Counted from the stretch's first letter, positions 53,823 to 63,778 are shown. The stretch: 64,000 nt of DNA from Streptomyces sp. NBC_01341 (GCF_035946055.1 NZ_CP108364.1:2108001-2172000); one strand, 5' to 3'. Program-made: numbers and translations. Notes: generated from the letters alone by a model not told the origin.

Positions 53823-56800
53823 GTGCAGGGACGTTTCAAGAGGGATGGCATGGGGTCGCCCCAGCCCCGCCAGGGCCGAGGGGAAACTCCGGCGGATCAG
53901 GAGCCGCGCGGCGGGAACGACCGCGGCGCCTCACCCCAGCACGCCCAGAATTCCGGTGCGGCCGGTGACGGCGGCGACCGGGCGCAGCGCCCCGGCGCCC
54001 AGAACGGCGCGAGTGCGGACGTCACGGCGCCCGCCAAGCCGGCCGGCCCCAGCAACACCGGCTCACGCATAGCCCTGCGCAACTGGCGCATCAGCACGCG
54101 TCTGGTCTCCCTGCTCGCCCTCCCCGTGGTCGCCGCGACCACCCTGGGCGGGCTGCGCATCAACGAGTCGATGAACGACATCGATCAGCTGGAGCACATG
54201 CAGCTGCTCACCAAGATGACGAAGCAGGCGACCGCGCTCGCCAACGCGCTCCAGGAGGAGCGCGACAAGTCGGCCGGTCCGCTGACGAACGGCGTGAAGG
54301 CCACCGACTTCAAGGTCACCGAGCCCCGCAAGCGCACCGACCGTGCCGAGCAGGCCTTCCTCGAGGCCACGGACGAGATCCGCAACACGCCCGGCGACGC
54401 GGCCCTGGACAGCATCCACGCGAGTGTCAGCCAGATCAGCAACCAGCTCGGCAACATCACGAGCATCCGCAAGGACGCCTACGCGAAGGGTTCGCCGAGC
54501 CTCAACACGGTCGACCAGTACAGCCAGCTGATCACCTCCCTGCTGAGCCTCTCCCAGGACATGGCGCAGGCCACCAGCAACCCGGAGATGATCAAGCGCA
54601 CCCGTGCCCTGGCCGCCTTCTCCTCCTCCAAGGAGTACGCCTCGGTCGAGCGGGCCATCATCGCCGCGGCCCTCCCGGGCGGCGACAGCGAGAAGACCCA
54701 CCTGAACCCGAACGACCAGGCGTTCGGCCGTAACGCGCTCCACAAGGCGGACACGACCCTCCAGACGTTCGAGTCGACCTACGAGTCGACGGGCAAGAGC
54801 TCCACCGATCTCCTCGCGCCGCTGGACAACGGCAACCCCGAGATCAAGGCTGCCGACATGTACGCGAAGAGGGTGCTCGACAGCCCGCTGGGCATGGAGG
54901 GCAGCAAGTCGCGTACGTACATGGACTGGTACGACCAGAGCTCCAACAAGATCCAGGCCATGAAGACCATCGAGGAGACCCTCCTCGGTGACATGGAGAG
55001 CAAGGCCCGCGAGCTCCGTGAGGAGTCGCAGCGCGACGCCATCCTCAACGGTGCGATCATCCTCATCGTCCTCGGTGTGTCACTGGTCGGCGCCTTCGTC
55101 GTGGCGCGGTCCATGATCCGCTCGCTGCGCCGCCTGCAGGACACCGCGACCCGGGTCGCCCAGGACCGTCTGCCCGAGCTGGTCAAGCAGCTCTCCGAGA
55201 CGGACCCGCAGGACGTCGACACCTCCGTCGAGTCGGTCGGTGTCCACTCCCGCGACGAGATCGGCAAGGTGGCCGCGGCCTTCGACGACGTGCACCGCGA
55301 GGCGGTCCGTCTGGCCGCCGAGCAGGCGCTTCTGCGAGGCAACGTCAACGCGATGTTCACCAACCTCTCGCGCCGCAGCCAGGGCCTCATCCAGCGTCAG
55401 CTCTCGCTCATCTCCGAACTGGAGTCCCGCGAGGCCGACCCGGACCAGCTGTCCTCGCTCTTCAAGCTCGACCACCTCGCGACCCGTATGCGCCGGAACG
55501 GTGAGAACCTCCTCGTCCTCGCGGGTGAGGAGCCCGGCCGCCGGTGGACGCGTCCCGTGCCACTGGTCGACGTGCTCCGTGCCGCCGCCTCCGAGGTGGA
55601 GCAGTACGAGCGCATCGAACTGGCCGCGGTGCCCGCCACCGAGGTCGCCGGCCGCGTCGTCAACGACCTCGTGCACCTGCTCGCCGAGCTGCTGGAGAAC
55701 GCCACGTCGTTCTCCTCGCCCCAGACGAAGGTCCGGGTCACCGGTCACGCGCTGCCCGACGGCCGTGTGCTCGTCGAGATCCACGACACCGGCATCGGCC
55801 TCTCCCCCGAGGACCTGGCCGCGATCAACGAGCGGCTGGCCTCGCCGCCGACCGTGGACGTCTCGGTGTCACGCCGCATGGGTCTGTTCGTGGTCGGCCG
55901 GCTGTCCCTGCGTCACGGCATCCGGATCCAGCTGCGTCCCTCCGACTCCGGTGGTACGACCGCGCTCGTCATGCTGCCCATGGAGGTCGCGCACGGTGGC
56001 AAGCAGCCGCCGAAGCAGAGCAACGGCCAGCAGGGCGGCGCACCCGGCGGGCTCCTCGCCGGCGGCGCTCCCGGCGGCGGGCAGCGTCCCGGCCTCGCGG
56101 GCCCCGGAGGGGCTCCCGCCAAGGGTCTGGGCTCGTCCGCTCCGCTCGGCCAGGTCGGCGCGGGTTCCGCGCCGCGGGCCGCGCTGCCCTCGCGCGACGG
56201 CGGACCGCGCCAGCCGCAGCAGGGCAACGGCCAGCAGTTCGGCAACCAGCAGGCCCCCGGCCTGCCGAACCAGGGCCGCCCGGAGGCGCCGCGTCAGGGT
56301 GGCGGACTCTCCGGAGCCTTCGGCGGCGGTGCCCGGATGGGCGCACGCGGGCCGCAGGACGGATCGGCTGGTACGGACCCGAACCGGCCGAACCTCTTCG
56401 GTCACTCCGGATCGCAGGCCGGCCAGCAGAGCGGCCCGCCCGCCCGGCAGTCCCCGCAGCCGCAGCAGGCCCAGTTCGGTCAGGGCGCCCCGCAGCAGCC
56501 CGGCGGCCCCGGCCGCCAGCTGCCGCCGTCCGGCGGACCGCGGGCCGAGCTGCCTGGCGGCAACCCGCAGGCGCAGCACCCGCAGACCCAGAACTGGGGC
56601 GCCGAGGAGCAGGGCGCCCAGGGGCGCCCGCAGCCGGACGTCCCCCGCGGTCACGAGGAGACGGACGCCGGACGCTTCGCGCGGCCGGGCAGCTCCGCAC
56701 CGAACCAGCAGTTCAGCCCGCAGAACCAGCGTCCGCCGGTGAACGACCGTCAGGAATACGGCGCCACGGCCGAGTTCGCCCGCCCGGACTTCTCCGCGCC

Positions 56801-57518
56801 GCAGGCGCCGCAGGTCCCGGACGCGGCGAGCACCGCGCAGTTCGCCCGTCCGGACTTCGGCGCGCCGATGCCGCAGGACCAGGGCTACGGCGCCCAGGCA
56901 CCGCAGCGTCCGCAGATGCCCGCACCGGACCGGCAGGACAACGCCGGCTTCGGGGCACCGCGGCACCCGGCCCCTTCCGCCGGGGAGCTGCCGCACCGTC
57001 CGGCGCTGCCGCAGCAGCACGAGGTGCTGCCGCCCGCCGGTCCCGGTGACGGACGTACGCCGCTGTTCGACACGCTGGAGACGAACTGGTTCCACGGCCC
57101 GCAGCAGGGCGGCCAGCAGCCGCCGGCCGTCGAGCCGCAGGCACCGGCCGCTCCCCAGCCCGTCGGCAACCCGGCTCCGCCCATGCCCCGGCGTGGTGCG
57201 GCCGACGGGGGCGTCACGAGTTCCTGGCGCGCTTCGCCCAACGACGAGCTCGTGCGGCAGGCGGAGCGGGTCAAGAAGCCCGCCGCGGGCGGGATCACCA
57301 CGTCCGGGCTGCCTCGCAGGGTCCCACGTGCCAATTTGGTACCGGGCACCGCTCAGCAGCAGAATCATCAGTCCGGACCCCAGGTTTCGCGTGCGCCCGA
57401 TGACGTACGCGGCCGTCTGACCAATCTCCGCCGGGGCATCCAGCAGGGACGACAGGCCAACAACGGCTCGTCTACCGGCAGTTTCCATCTCGGCCCCACT
57501 CACCAGCAGGAGCGTTAG
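53823..57518 (+). CDS. cvnA1: Conservon protein CvnA1 (NIT-domain histidine kinase-like)
   Basis: Membrane sensor of the first conservon, 1231 residues. N-terminal Pro/Gly-rich segment, membrane helix at about 92-110, an extracytoplasmic NIT (nitrate/nitrite-sensing) domain to about 385, second helix near 404-426, HAMP, then an ATPase domain with N-box AELLENATSF and G-box HDTGIGLSPEDLAAINERL (about 622-690). No standard H-box; LDHLATRMRRNGENLLVL occupies that position. The last ~500 residues are low-complexity Gln/Pro/Gly. In S. coelicolor cvn9, CvnA groups with CvnB-D at the membrane. The start (GTG 53823) is supported by AGAGGTTG-n8-GTG spacing shared with cvnA2; ATG 53850 is the alternative. 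Confidence 0.92.
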   Translation: MQGRFKRDGMGSPQPRQGRGETPADQEPRGGNDRGASPQHAQNSGAAGDGGDRAQRPGAQNGASADVTAPAKPAGPSNTGSRIALRNWRISTRLVSLLALPVVAATTLGGLRINESMNDIDQLEHMQLLTKMTKQATALANALQEERDKSAGPLTNGVKATDFKVTEPRKRTDRAEQAFLEATDEIRNTPGDAALDSIHASVSQISNQLGNITSIRKDAYAKGSPSLNTVDQYSQLITSLLSLSQDMAQATSNPEMIKRTRALAAFSSSKEYASVERAIIAAALPGGDSEKTHLNPNDQAFGRNALHKADTTLQTFESTYESTGKSSTDLLAPLDNGNPEIKAADMYAKRVLDSPLGMEGSKSRTYMDWYDQSSNKIQAMKTIEETLLGDMESKARELREESQRDAILNGAIILIVLGVSLVGAFVVARSMIRSLRRLQDTATRVAQDRLPELVKQLSETDPQDVDTSVESVGVHSRDEIGKVAAAFDDVHREAVRLAAEQALLRGNVNAMFTNLSRRSQGLIQRQLSLISELESREADPDQLSSLFKLDHLATRMRRNGENLLVLAGEEPGRRWTRPVPLVDVLRAAASEVEQYERIELAAVPATEVAGRVVNDLVHLLAELLENATSFSSPQTKVRVTGHALPDGRVLVEIHDTGIGLSPEDLAAINERLASPPTVDVSVSRRMGLFVVGRLSLRHGIRIQLRPSDSGGTTALVMLPMEVAHGGKQPPKQSNGQQGGAPGGLLAGGAPGGGQRPGLAGPGGAPAKGLGSSAPLGQVGAGSAPRAALPSRDGGPRQPQQGNGQQFGNQQAPGLPNQGRPEAPRQGGGLSGAFGGGARMGARGPQDGSAGTDPNRPNLFGHSGSQAGQQSGPPARQSPQPQQAQFGQGAPQQPGGPGRQLPPSGGPRAELPGGNPQAQHPQTQNWGAEEQGAQGRPQPDVPRGHEETDAGRFARPGSSAPNQQFSPQNQRPPVNDRQEYGATAEFARPDFSAPQAPQVPDAASTAQFARPDFGAPMPQDQGYGAQAPQRPQMPAPDRQDNAGFGAPRHPAPSAGELPHRPALPQQHEVLPPAGPGDGRTPLFDTLETNWFHGPQQGGQQPPAVEPQAPAAPQPVGNPAPPMPRRGAADGGVTSSWRASPNDELVRQAERVKKPAAGGITTSGLPRRVPRANLVPGTAQQQNHQSGPQVSRAPDDVRGRLTNLRRGIQQGRQANNGSSTGSFHLGPTHQQER

Positions 57519-57941
57519 TTGAGCCCCATGAGTCAGGCCGCGCAGAATCTGAACTGGCTGATCACCAACTTCGTGGACAACACCCCAGGGGTGTCGCACA
57601 CGGTGGTGGTCTCCGCGGATGGCCTGCTGCTGGCGATGTCCGAAGGTTTCCCGCGCGACCGCGCCGATCAGCTGGCGGCCGTCGCGTCCGGTCTGACGTC
57701 GCTGACGGCAGGGGCCTCCCGGATCTTCGAAGGCGGCGCCGTGAGCCAGACGGTCGTGGAGATGGAGAGGGGTTTCCTCTTCCTCATGTCCATCTCCGAC
57801 GGATCGTCACTCGCCGTCCTCGCCCATCCGGACGCGGACATCGGTCTGGTCGGGTACGAGATGGCCCTTCTCGTCGACCGCGCGGGGACCGTCCTCACCC
57901 CGGATCTCCGCGCCGAGCTACAAGGCAGTCTGCTCCACTAG
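57519..57941 (+). CDS. cvnB1: Conservon protein CvnB1 (roadblock/LC7 domain)
   Basis: 140-residue roadblock/LC7 protein (NLNWLITNFVDNTPGVSHTVVVSADGLLL...), the GTPase-regulator-like component of conservons, related to MglB. TTG at 57519 immediately follows the cvnA1 stop; ATG at 57528 is the alternative, with AGGAG placed correctly for the TTG. Differs from CvnB2 at only four residues (Asn/Ser, Ser/Asn, Thr/Ser, His/Asn). Expected to act on CvnD1. Confidence 0.95.
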   Translation: MSPMSQAAQNLNWLITNFVDNTPGVSHTVVVSADGLLLAMSEGFPRDRADQLAAVASGLTSLTAGASRIFEGGAVSQTVVEMERGFLFLMSISDGSSLAVLAHPDADIGLVGYEMALLVDRAGTVLTPDLRAELQGSLLH

Positions 57942-58075
57942 CCGGCCATGCGGCAGGCGCCCGACACGATCCCCCCAGGTACTACTCAAAACCCTCACCC
58001 ATCCGGCCGCACGAGCCCCCCACCGGCCACCTTGAGACCGCAGGCCGACCCCCTGCTGTCACGCCCGGAGGATTT

Positions 58076-58483
58076 ATGACCCCGCCACCCGCCTCACCGG
58101 ATCCGTACGGCGCACTGCACCACGCGTCGTACGACGGTGAAGGCGACCAGCCGCTGGTCCGTCCGTACGCAATGACCGGCGGCCGGACCCGGCCGCGTTA
58201 CCAGCTCGCCATAGAGGCGCTGGTCAGCACCACGGCAGACCCCGCTCACCTCGGGACGCTGCTCCCCGAGCACCAGCGGATCTGCCACCTCTGCCGTGAG
58301 GTCAAGTCGGTGGCCGAGGTCTCGGCCCTGCTCTCCATGCCCCTGGGTGTGGCGCGGATCCTCGTGGCAGACCTGGCGGAAGCCGGCATGGTGGCCATCC
58401 ACCAGCCGGGCAATGGAGAGGCCGGCGGCGCGCCGGATGTGACACTGCTCGAAAGGGTGCTCAGTGGACTTCGCAAGCTCTAG
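58076..58483 (+). CDS. cvnC1: Conservon protein CvnC1 (DUF742)
   Basis: 135-residue DUF742 protein, a predicted winged-helix-like fold (EHQRICHLCREVKSVAEVSALLSMPLGVARILVADLAEAGMV). Its core starts at LVRPYAMTGGRTRPRYQLA, residues 27-46. GGAGGATTT precedes the ATG. Function within conservons is not well established; in cvn9 it associates with the other Cvn proteins. Overlaps cvnD1 by 20 nt. Confidence 0.94.
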   Translation: MTPPPASPDPYGALHHASYDGEGDQPLVRPYAMTGGRTRPRYQLAIEALVSTTADPAHLGTLLPEHQRICHLCREVKSVAEVSALLSMPLGVARILVADLAEAGMVAIHQPGNGEAGGAPDVTLLERVLSGLRKL

Positions 58484-59045
58484 CGGCGGTACGGCCCGCG
58501 CCACCACCTCGGCGAAGATCGTGGTGGCAGGGGGCTTCGGCGTGGGTAAGACCACGTTTGTCGGTGCCGTCTCGGAGATCAACCCGCTGCGCACCGAAGC
58601 CGTGATGACGTCCGCGTCAGCGGGCATCGACGACCTGACCCACACCGGGGACAAGACCACGACCACCGTGGCCATGGACTTCGGACGCATCACCCTGGAC
58701 CAGGACCTGATCCTCTACCTGTTCGGCACCCCCGGACAGGACCGCTTCTGGTTCATGTGGGACGACCTGGTCCGCGGCGCCATCGGCGCCGTCGTCCTCG
58801 TCGACACCCGCCGCCTCGCCGACTGCTTCCCCGCAGTCGACTACTTCGAGAACAGCGGCCTCCCCTTCGTCATCGCGCTCAACGGCTTCGACGGACACCA
58901 GCCCTACACCCCCGACGAGGTACGCGAAGCACTCCAGATCGGCCCCGACGCGCCGATCATCACGACGGACGCCCGCCACCGCGCGGACGCCAAGAGCGGC
59001 CTGATCACCCTGGTCGAGCACGCCCTCATGGCTCGGCTGAAGTAG
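58464..59045 (+). CDS. cvnD1: Conservon GTPase CvnD1
   Basis: Ras-like small GTPase, 193 residues from GTG 58464. P-loop GGFGVGKTTF; switch II region LFGTPGQDRFWF in place of the Ras DTAGQ; G4 appears as NGFD rather than NKxD. GTP binding is known for CvnD9 and related proteins. Terminal gene of conservon 1, followed by a strong hairpin. Its first 240 bp are almost identical to cvnD2. Confidence 0.95.
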   Translation: MDFASSSGGTARATTSAKIVVAGGFGVGKTTFVGAVSEINPLRTEAVMTSASAGIDDLTHTGDKTTTTVAMDFGRITLDQDLILYLFGTPGQDRFWFMWDDLVRGAIGAVVLVDTRRLADCFPAVDYFENSGLPFVIALNGFDGHQPYTPDEVREALQIGPDAPIITTDARHRADAKSGLITLVEHALMARLK

Positions 59046-59083
59046 GCGCAAGTCCGTATCGATCTACGGAAGTTGCTGTAGTC

Positions 59084-59127
59084 ACACGGGGGCGGGCTGT
59101 GTCCTTTGACACGATCCGCCCCCGTGT
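59084..59127 (+). terminator. Terminator after conservon 1
   Basis: Long stem (59084-59103 with 59108-59127) with 13 uninterrupted pairs at the base and one internal mismatch. Separates the two conservons into independent units. Confidence 0.85.
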
Positions 59128-59395
59128 TCATAACATTTCGACAGTGAATTGTCCCGCCATCGCCACCCGGCGCGTACGCCCGGTGCCGCTGCGCGCACAC
59201 GAGCCTCGCCTTTTGACGGGGCTCGCTCTTTATGCCCGTTTTATCTTTGACGGGCGTCACCCGGAATTACAGATTCCGACTGTTTGGAACGCGACCCGTC
59301 CGCGTGCTGCAATGCCTCGAACTACCGAGTAGTACGGCCCCCTGAACGATAATCCGGCACAACGTAGGTGCCGACGCCGAGAGGTTGTTGGTCGA

Positions 59396-62300
59396 GTGAG
59401 GCGAAGCAACGAGGGCTCCGCAGCGCAGCCGGAGCGGGGCAACTTCACCCCTCCGCGCGCCGCGGTGTCGCCTTCGGTCACGTCCGAGGCGGAGCCGGCG
59501 GGGGGCAGCACCAGCCGGCTGTCACCGCGCAACTGGCGGGTGCCCACCCGGCTGAACGCGATTCTCCTGATACCCGCGCTGGTCGGCCTGGTCATGGGCG
59601 GATTCCAGGTGAAGGGGTCGGTCGACACCTGGAACGAAGCCCAGGACGCCGAGAAGACGGCACTGGTCGTCCGCGCGGCCGGGGAGTACGGACAGGCGCT
59701 GCTGAACGAGCGAGACCTCACCGCCCAGCCGCTGCTGTCCAACAAGCGCGCCGCTTCCGAGGTCGAGGAGGTGCGTGCCACCACCGACGCCGCCGCCGCG
59801 AAGTTCGCCGAAGCCGTGCAGGACATGCCGGACAAGGAAGGGCTCGACCGCCGCCTGAAGCTGTTCAAGGTGGAGGAGCCGCTCCTCCCCGAGCTGCGCA
59901 AGGCCGCCTACGCCGAGGCCATGGACCCGGTGAAGACGGAAGAGGGCTACACCAAGGTCCAGCACTCGCTCATGGAGTTCTCCAACGAGCTCGGCCTGGG
60001 CACCGGCAACATCACGAGCTACGGCCGGACCGTGTACGCGATCGAGCTGGCCAAGGCCGCAGAATCGCTTCAGCGCTCGATCGGCATGCACCTGCTGGTT
60101 CGGCCGAGCCAGGAGGAACGCAACTTCAACGGCCAGGTCACGGCGTTCAGCTCGTACAACTACCTGGAACAGATCGCCCTCGGCGAGTTCATCTCCGGAG
60201 GCACGGGGGCGGACGCTGCCCGCCTCAAGGAGGTCATGGCCGGCAAGGCCGCCGAGGGGGCCGAGCAGCTGAAGGCCGCCAAGGCCCAGGCGAAGGCCGC
60301 CGGGAAGCCCTTCGTCTCGCCCCCGAGCATCGACGGTTCGGTGTTCGACGGCATGGCGCAGCAGATCGGGCAGGGCAAGCAGCCCGACGAGCTGAAGGCC
60401 AAGGGCATCACGCCCGAGACCTGGATGGCCGCGGCCACCGCGAAGTTCGACGGTTACACCACGGTCGAGAACGAGCTCGTCGACAAGGCGGTGACCGAGG
60501 CGGCGGAGATCTCCACCGACGCCAGGAACGACGCCATCGTCAACGCCGCGATCGTGATCATCGCGCTGCTGGCGGCCTTCATCATCGCCGGACTCATGGC
60601 CCGCCAGATGAGCCGCTCGATGCGCCAGCTGCGTACGGCCGCCTTCGGCATCGCCGAGCAGAGGCTCCCGATGCTCGTCGACCAGCTGTCGCGGACCGAG
60701 CCCGGCCGGGTGGACACCCGGGTACAGCCCATCCCGATCAACAGCCAGGACGAGATCGGCGAGGTCGCCCGCGCCTTCGACCAGGTCCACCGCGAGGCGG
60801 TCCGGCTCGCGGCCGAGCAGGCCATGCTCCGGGGCAACGTCAACGCGATCTTCACCAACCTCTCGCGCCGCAACCAGTCGCTCATCGAGGGCCAGTTGAC
60901 CCTCATCACCGATCTGGAGAACAACGAGGCGGACCCGGACCAGCTGGAGATCCTCTTCAAGCTGGACCACCTGGCCACGCGTATGCGCCGCAACGGCGAG
61001 AACCTCCTCGTCCTCGCGGGCGAGGAGCCCGGCCGCCGCTGGAACCAGCCGGTTCCGCTGGTGGACGTGCTGCGTGCCGCCTCGTCCGAGGTCGAGTCCT
61101 ACGAGCGCATCGAGCTCACCGGCGTGCCGGAGAGCGAGATCCACGGCCAGGCCGTGACCGACCTCGTGCACCTGCTGGCCGAGCTGCTGGAGAACGCGAC
61201 CACCTTCTCCTCACCGCAGACCAAGGTCCGCGTCACCGCGACCCGGCTGCCTGACGGGCGGGTCATGGTCGAGATCCACGACAAGGGCATCGGCCTCACC
61301 GCCGAGGACTTCGCGGACATCAACCACAAGCTGGCCAACCCGCCGACCGTGGACGCCGCGGTGTCCCAGCGCATGGGTCTGTTCGTGGTCGGCCGGCTTG
61401 CCGACCGGCACGGCATCCGTGTCCAGCTGCGCCCCTCGGGCGAGCAGGCGGGCACCACGTCGCTGGTCATGCTGCCGGACCCCATCACCCACGGTGGTGG
61501 TGGCGACTCCTCGCCCGAGGGGGACTTCACCGTCTCCTCGATCATTCCGGAGCAACAGCAGGCAACCGCGTTCGACCCCATGCCGCAGCCGCTTCCGATG
61601 CGTACGGCGGCGGAGCTCGGCTTCGACGACTCCCGCTACGACACCCCTGCGGCGGACTCCCCGCAGCTGGACCCGGTCAACCGTTCGCTGATGCGTGAGG
61701 AGCGGCGTGCCGCTCTGGAGGCGCAGGCCGGTGGCGAGCGCCCGGACTTCCAGGGCAACGGCGCCGCACAGCAGCAGGGCTTCCCGCAGGAGGCGCAGCA
61801 GCAGGGCTTCCCGCAGGGTCAGTACGCCCAGGGGCAGTACGCATCCGAGCAGTACGGCCAGGGGCAGCAGGAGTACGCGCAGCAGCCCGCCTACGAGGCC
61901 GGCTACGAGCCGTACGCCGCGGGGAACGGGTACCAGGAGCCGCAGCAGAACGGTTATGCGGAATCCGCGTACCCGACCCAGGGCGGCTCCCAGGAGCAGT
62001 ACTCCGATCAGTTCGCACCGCCGGGTGATCAGTCCCAGCAGGGCGAATGGGCGGCTCAGGGTTCCTACCAGGGTGCCTTCGAGCCCCAGGTGCAGGCCCA
62101 AACGGAATCTGCGCCGAGCCCTCCCGCCGAAGAGGCGGAGCGCGTAGGCTTCGACCGCCCGGGACCCACCCCCAGCCCCGGTCACGATCTGACCGAAGCG
62201 GGTCTCCCGCGCCGTGGTGCGGGCCAGCAGCACTGGCAGCCGACCGGCCGCGGAAACGATCAGCCTGCGCTGCCGGCGCAGCGGCCGCAGCCGGAGGTTC

Positions 62301-62608
62301 CGGAGCAGCAGACGGAGACCTCCGACGGCAACGGCGAGGACTGGCGTTCGGCGAACGACGAACGCTGGGAGCGGGCCGAGAAGCTCCGGGATCCGAAGGC
62401 GGGCGGGATCACCCCGTCCGGACTCCCCCGGCGCGTGCCCAAGGCCAATCTGGTCGAGGGCACTGCGGAGCAGACCCAGCAGGGCGGCCCCCAGGTCTCC
62501 CGCGCTCCGGAGGACGTGCGGGGCAGGTTGAGCAACCTGCGCCGCGGGGTCCAGCGGGGACGTACCGCGGGGTCGGACACAAGTAATACCTACAACCAGG
62601 AGCGTTAG
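59396..62608 (+). CDS. cvnA2: Conservon protein CvnA2 (NIT-domain histidine kinase-like)
   Basis: Sensor of the second conservon, 1070 residues from GTG 59396. Membrane helix at about 52-70, NIT-type extracytoplasmic domain, second helix near 382-402, HAMP, then an ATPase domain with LLENATTFSS and HDKGIGLTAEDFADINHKL (about 593-660). The C-terminal ~370 residues are Gln/Gly/Tyr/Pro-rich, different from the CvnA1 tail. Both proteins end near an ITPSGLPRRVPKANLVEG-like element followed by GPQVSRAPEDVRGRLSNLRRG. The sensory domain diverges from CvnA1, so the two conservons probably sense different signals. The 268-bp upstream region holds its promoter. Confidence 0.92.
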   Translation: MRRSNEGSAAQPERGNFTPPRAAVSPSVTSEAEPAGGSTSRLSPRNWRVPTRLNAILLIPALVGLVMGGFQVKGSVDTWNEAQDAEKTALVVRAAGEYGQALLNERDLTAQPLLSNKRAASEVEEVRATTDAAAAKFAEAVQDMPDKEGLDRRLKLFKVEEPLLPELRKAAYAEAMDPVKTEEGYTKVQHSLMEFSNELGLGTGNITSYGRTVYAIELAKAAESLQRSIGMHLLVRPSQEERNFNGQVTAFSSYNYLEQIALGEFISGGTGADAARLKEVMAGKAAEGAEQLKAAKAQAKAAGKPFVSPPSIDGSVFDGMAQQIGQGKQPDELKAKGITPETWMAAATAKFDGYTTVENELVDKAVTEAAEISTDARNDAIVNAAIVIIALLAAFIIAGLMARQMSRSMRQLRTAAFGIAEQRLPMLVDQLSRTEPGRVDTRVQPIPINSQDEIGEVARAFDQVHREAVRLAAEQAMLRGNVNAIFTNLSRRNQSLIEGQLTLITDLENNEADPDQLEILFKLDHLATRMRRNGENLLVLAGEEPGRRWNQPVPLVDVLRAASSEVESYERIELTGVPESEIHGQAVTDLVHLLAELLENATTFSSPQTKVRVTATRLPDGRVMVEIHDKGIGLTAEDFADINHKLANPPTVDAAVSQRMGLFVVGRLADRHGIRVQLRPSGEQAGTTSLVMLPDPITHGGGGDSSPEGDFTVSSIIPEQQQATAFDPMPQPLPMRTAAELGFDDSRYDTPAADSPQLDPVNRSLMREERRAALEAQAGGERPDFQGNGAAQQQGFPQEAQQQGFPQGQYAQGQYASEQYGQGQQEYAQQPAYEAGYEPYAAGNGYQEPQQNGYAESAYPTQGGSQEQYSDQFAPPGDQSQQGEWAAQGSYQGAFEPQVQAQTESAPSPPAEEAERVGFDRPGPTPSPGHDLTEAGLPRRGAGQQHWQPTGRGNDQPALPAQRPQPEVPEQQTETSDGNGEDWRSANDERWERAEKLRDPKAGGITPSGLPRRVPKANLVEGTAEQTQQGGPQVSRAPEDVRGRLSNLRRGVQRGRTAGSDTSNTYNQER

Positions 62609-62609
62609 T

Positions 62610-63032
62610 GTGAGCCCGATGAGCCAGGCGGCGCAGAATCTGAACTGGTTGATCACCAACTTCGTGGACAGCACCCCCGGGGTGTCCCACACTGTGGTGG
62701 TCTCCGCCGACGGACTCCTGCTGGCGATGTCCGAAGGTTTCCCGCGCGACCGCGCCGATCAGCTGGCGGCCGTCGCCTCCGGTCTGACATCGCTGACGGC
62801 GGGTGCTTCCAGGATCTTCGAAGGCGGTGCCGTAAATCAGACCGTTGTGGAGATGGAGCGAGGATTTCTCTTCCTCATGTCCATCTCCGACGGATCCTCA
62901 CTCGCCGTCCTCGCCCACCCGGACGCCGATATTGGCCTGGTTGGATACGAAATGGCACTTCTCGTAGACCGTGCAGGAAGTGTCCTCACCCCGGATCTCC
63001 GCGCCGAGCTGCAGGGAAGTCTTCTTAACTAA
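62610..63032 (+). CDS. cvnB2: Conservon protein CvnB2 (roadblock/LC7 domain)
   Basis: 140-residue roadblock protein, 97% identical to CvnB1. GTG 62610 directly follows the cvnA2 stop with AGGAG upstream; the sequence around it parallels cvnB1. Its last ~100 bp use AT-ending codons (LLN ends CTTCTTAAC), less GC-rich than the matching part of cvnB1, and tandem stops TAATAG close it. Confidence 0.95.
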   Translation: MSPMSQAAQNLNWLITNFVDSTPGVSHTVVVSADGLLLAMSEGFPRDRADQLAAVASGLTSLTAGASRIFEGGAVNQTVVEMERGFLFLMSISDGSSLAVLAHPDADIGLVGYEMALLVDRAGSVLTPDLRAELQGSLLN

Positions 63033-63121
63033 TAGACAGACAGTGCGTTTCTCGTCACCGCGCCATAAGGTGCGGTGGCGCGGCACCACTGGGATGGCGA
63101 CCGGCAGTCGGAGGAGGAAAC

Positions 63122-63778
63122 GTGGCAACACCCACAGGCGGACACCCGTACGAGGGCGGTCAGCGGGTCCCGGGTGAGCAGGGTGACAACCGTTTCAACG
63201 CCCCCTCCATGCCCGGCAGACAGGGTCCGCAAGACCCTTACCAGCCGTATCAGCCCTACCAGCAGTCCCAGCAGGGCGGCGACTGGCAGCAGCAGCCCGA
63301 TCCCGGGTGGCCGCAGCAGCAGCCTCCGTACCAGCAGCCGCAGCACGAACAGCGGCCGCCGCAGCGGTACGAGGCGCCGCCGTCCCGCATCCAGCCCGTC
63401 CAGCGGCAGGAGCCCGCGCCCGAGAAGCCCTCGGCGCACAACCCGCTGGTCCGTCCGTACGCCATGACCGGCGGCCGGACCCGGCCGCGTTACCAGCTCG
63501 CCATCGAGGCACTGGTCAGCACCACGGCCGATCCGGCCCGGCTGCAAGGGCAGTTGCCCGAGCACCAGCGGATCTGCCGGCTCTGCATCGAGATCAAGTC
63601 GGTGGCCGAGATCTCGGCCCTGCTCTCGATCCCACTCGGCGTTGCCCGGATCCTCGTCGCCGACCTGGCAGAGGCCGGACTCGTCGCTATTCATCAGCCC
63701 GGCGGCGACGAGGCCGCCGGCGGCCAACCAGCCGTGACACTGCTCGAAAGGGTGCTCAGTGGACTTCGCAAGCTCTAG
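63122..63778 (+). CDS. cvnC2: Conservon protein CvnC2 (DUF742) with Pro/Gln-rich extension
   Basis: 218 residues. The C-terminal DUF742 core (from NPLVRPYAMTGGRTRPRYQLA, residue 107) closely matches CvnC1, but it is preceded by an ~80-residue Pro/Gln/Tyr-rich low-complexity region (DPYQPYQPYQQSQQ, QQPDPGWPQQQPPY) absent in CvnC1. GAGGAAAC precedes the ATG. Overlaps cvnD2 by 20 nt, as in conservon 1. Confidence 0.94.
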   Translation: MATPTGGHPYEGGQRVPGEQGDNRFNAPSMPGRQGPQDPYQPYQPYQQSQQGGDWQQQPDPGWPQQQPPYQQPQHEQRPPQRYEAPPSRIQPVQRQEPAPEKPSAHNPLVRPYAMTGGRTRPRYQLAIEALVSTTADPARLQGQLPEHQRICRLCIEIKSVAEISALLSIPLGVARILVADLAEAGLVAIHQPGGDEAAGGQPAVTLLERVLSGLRKL

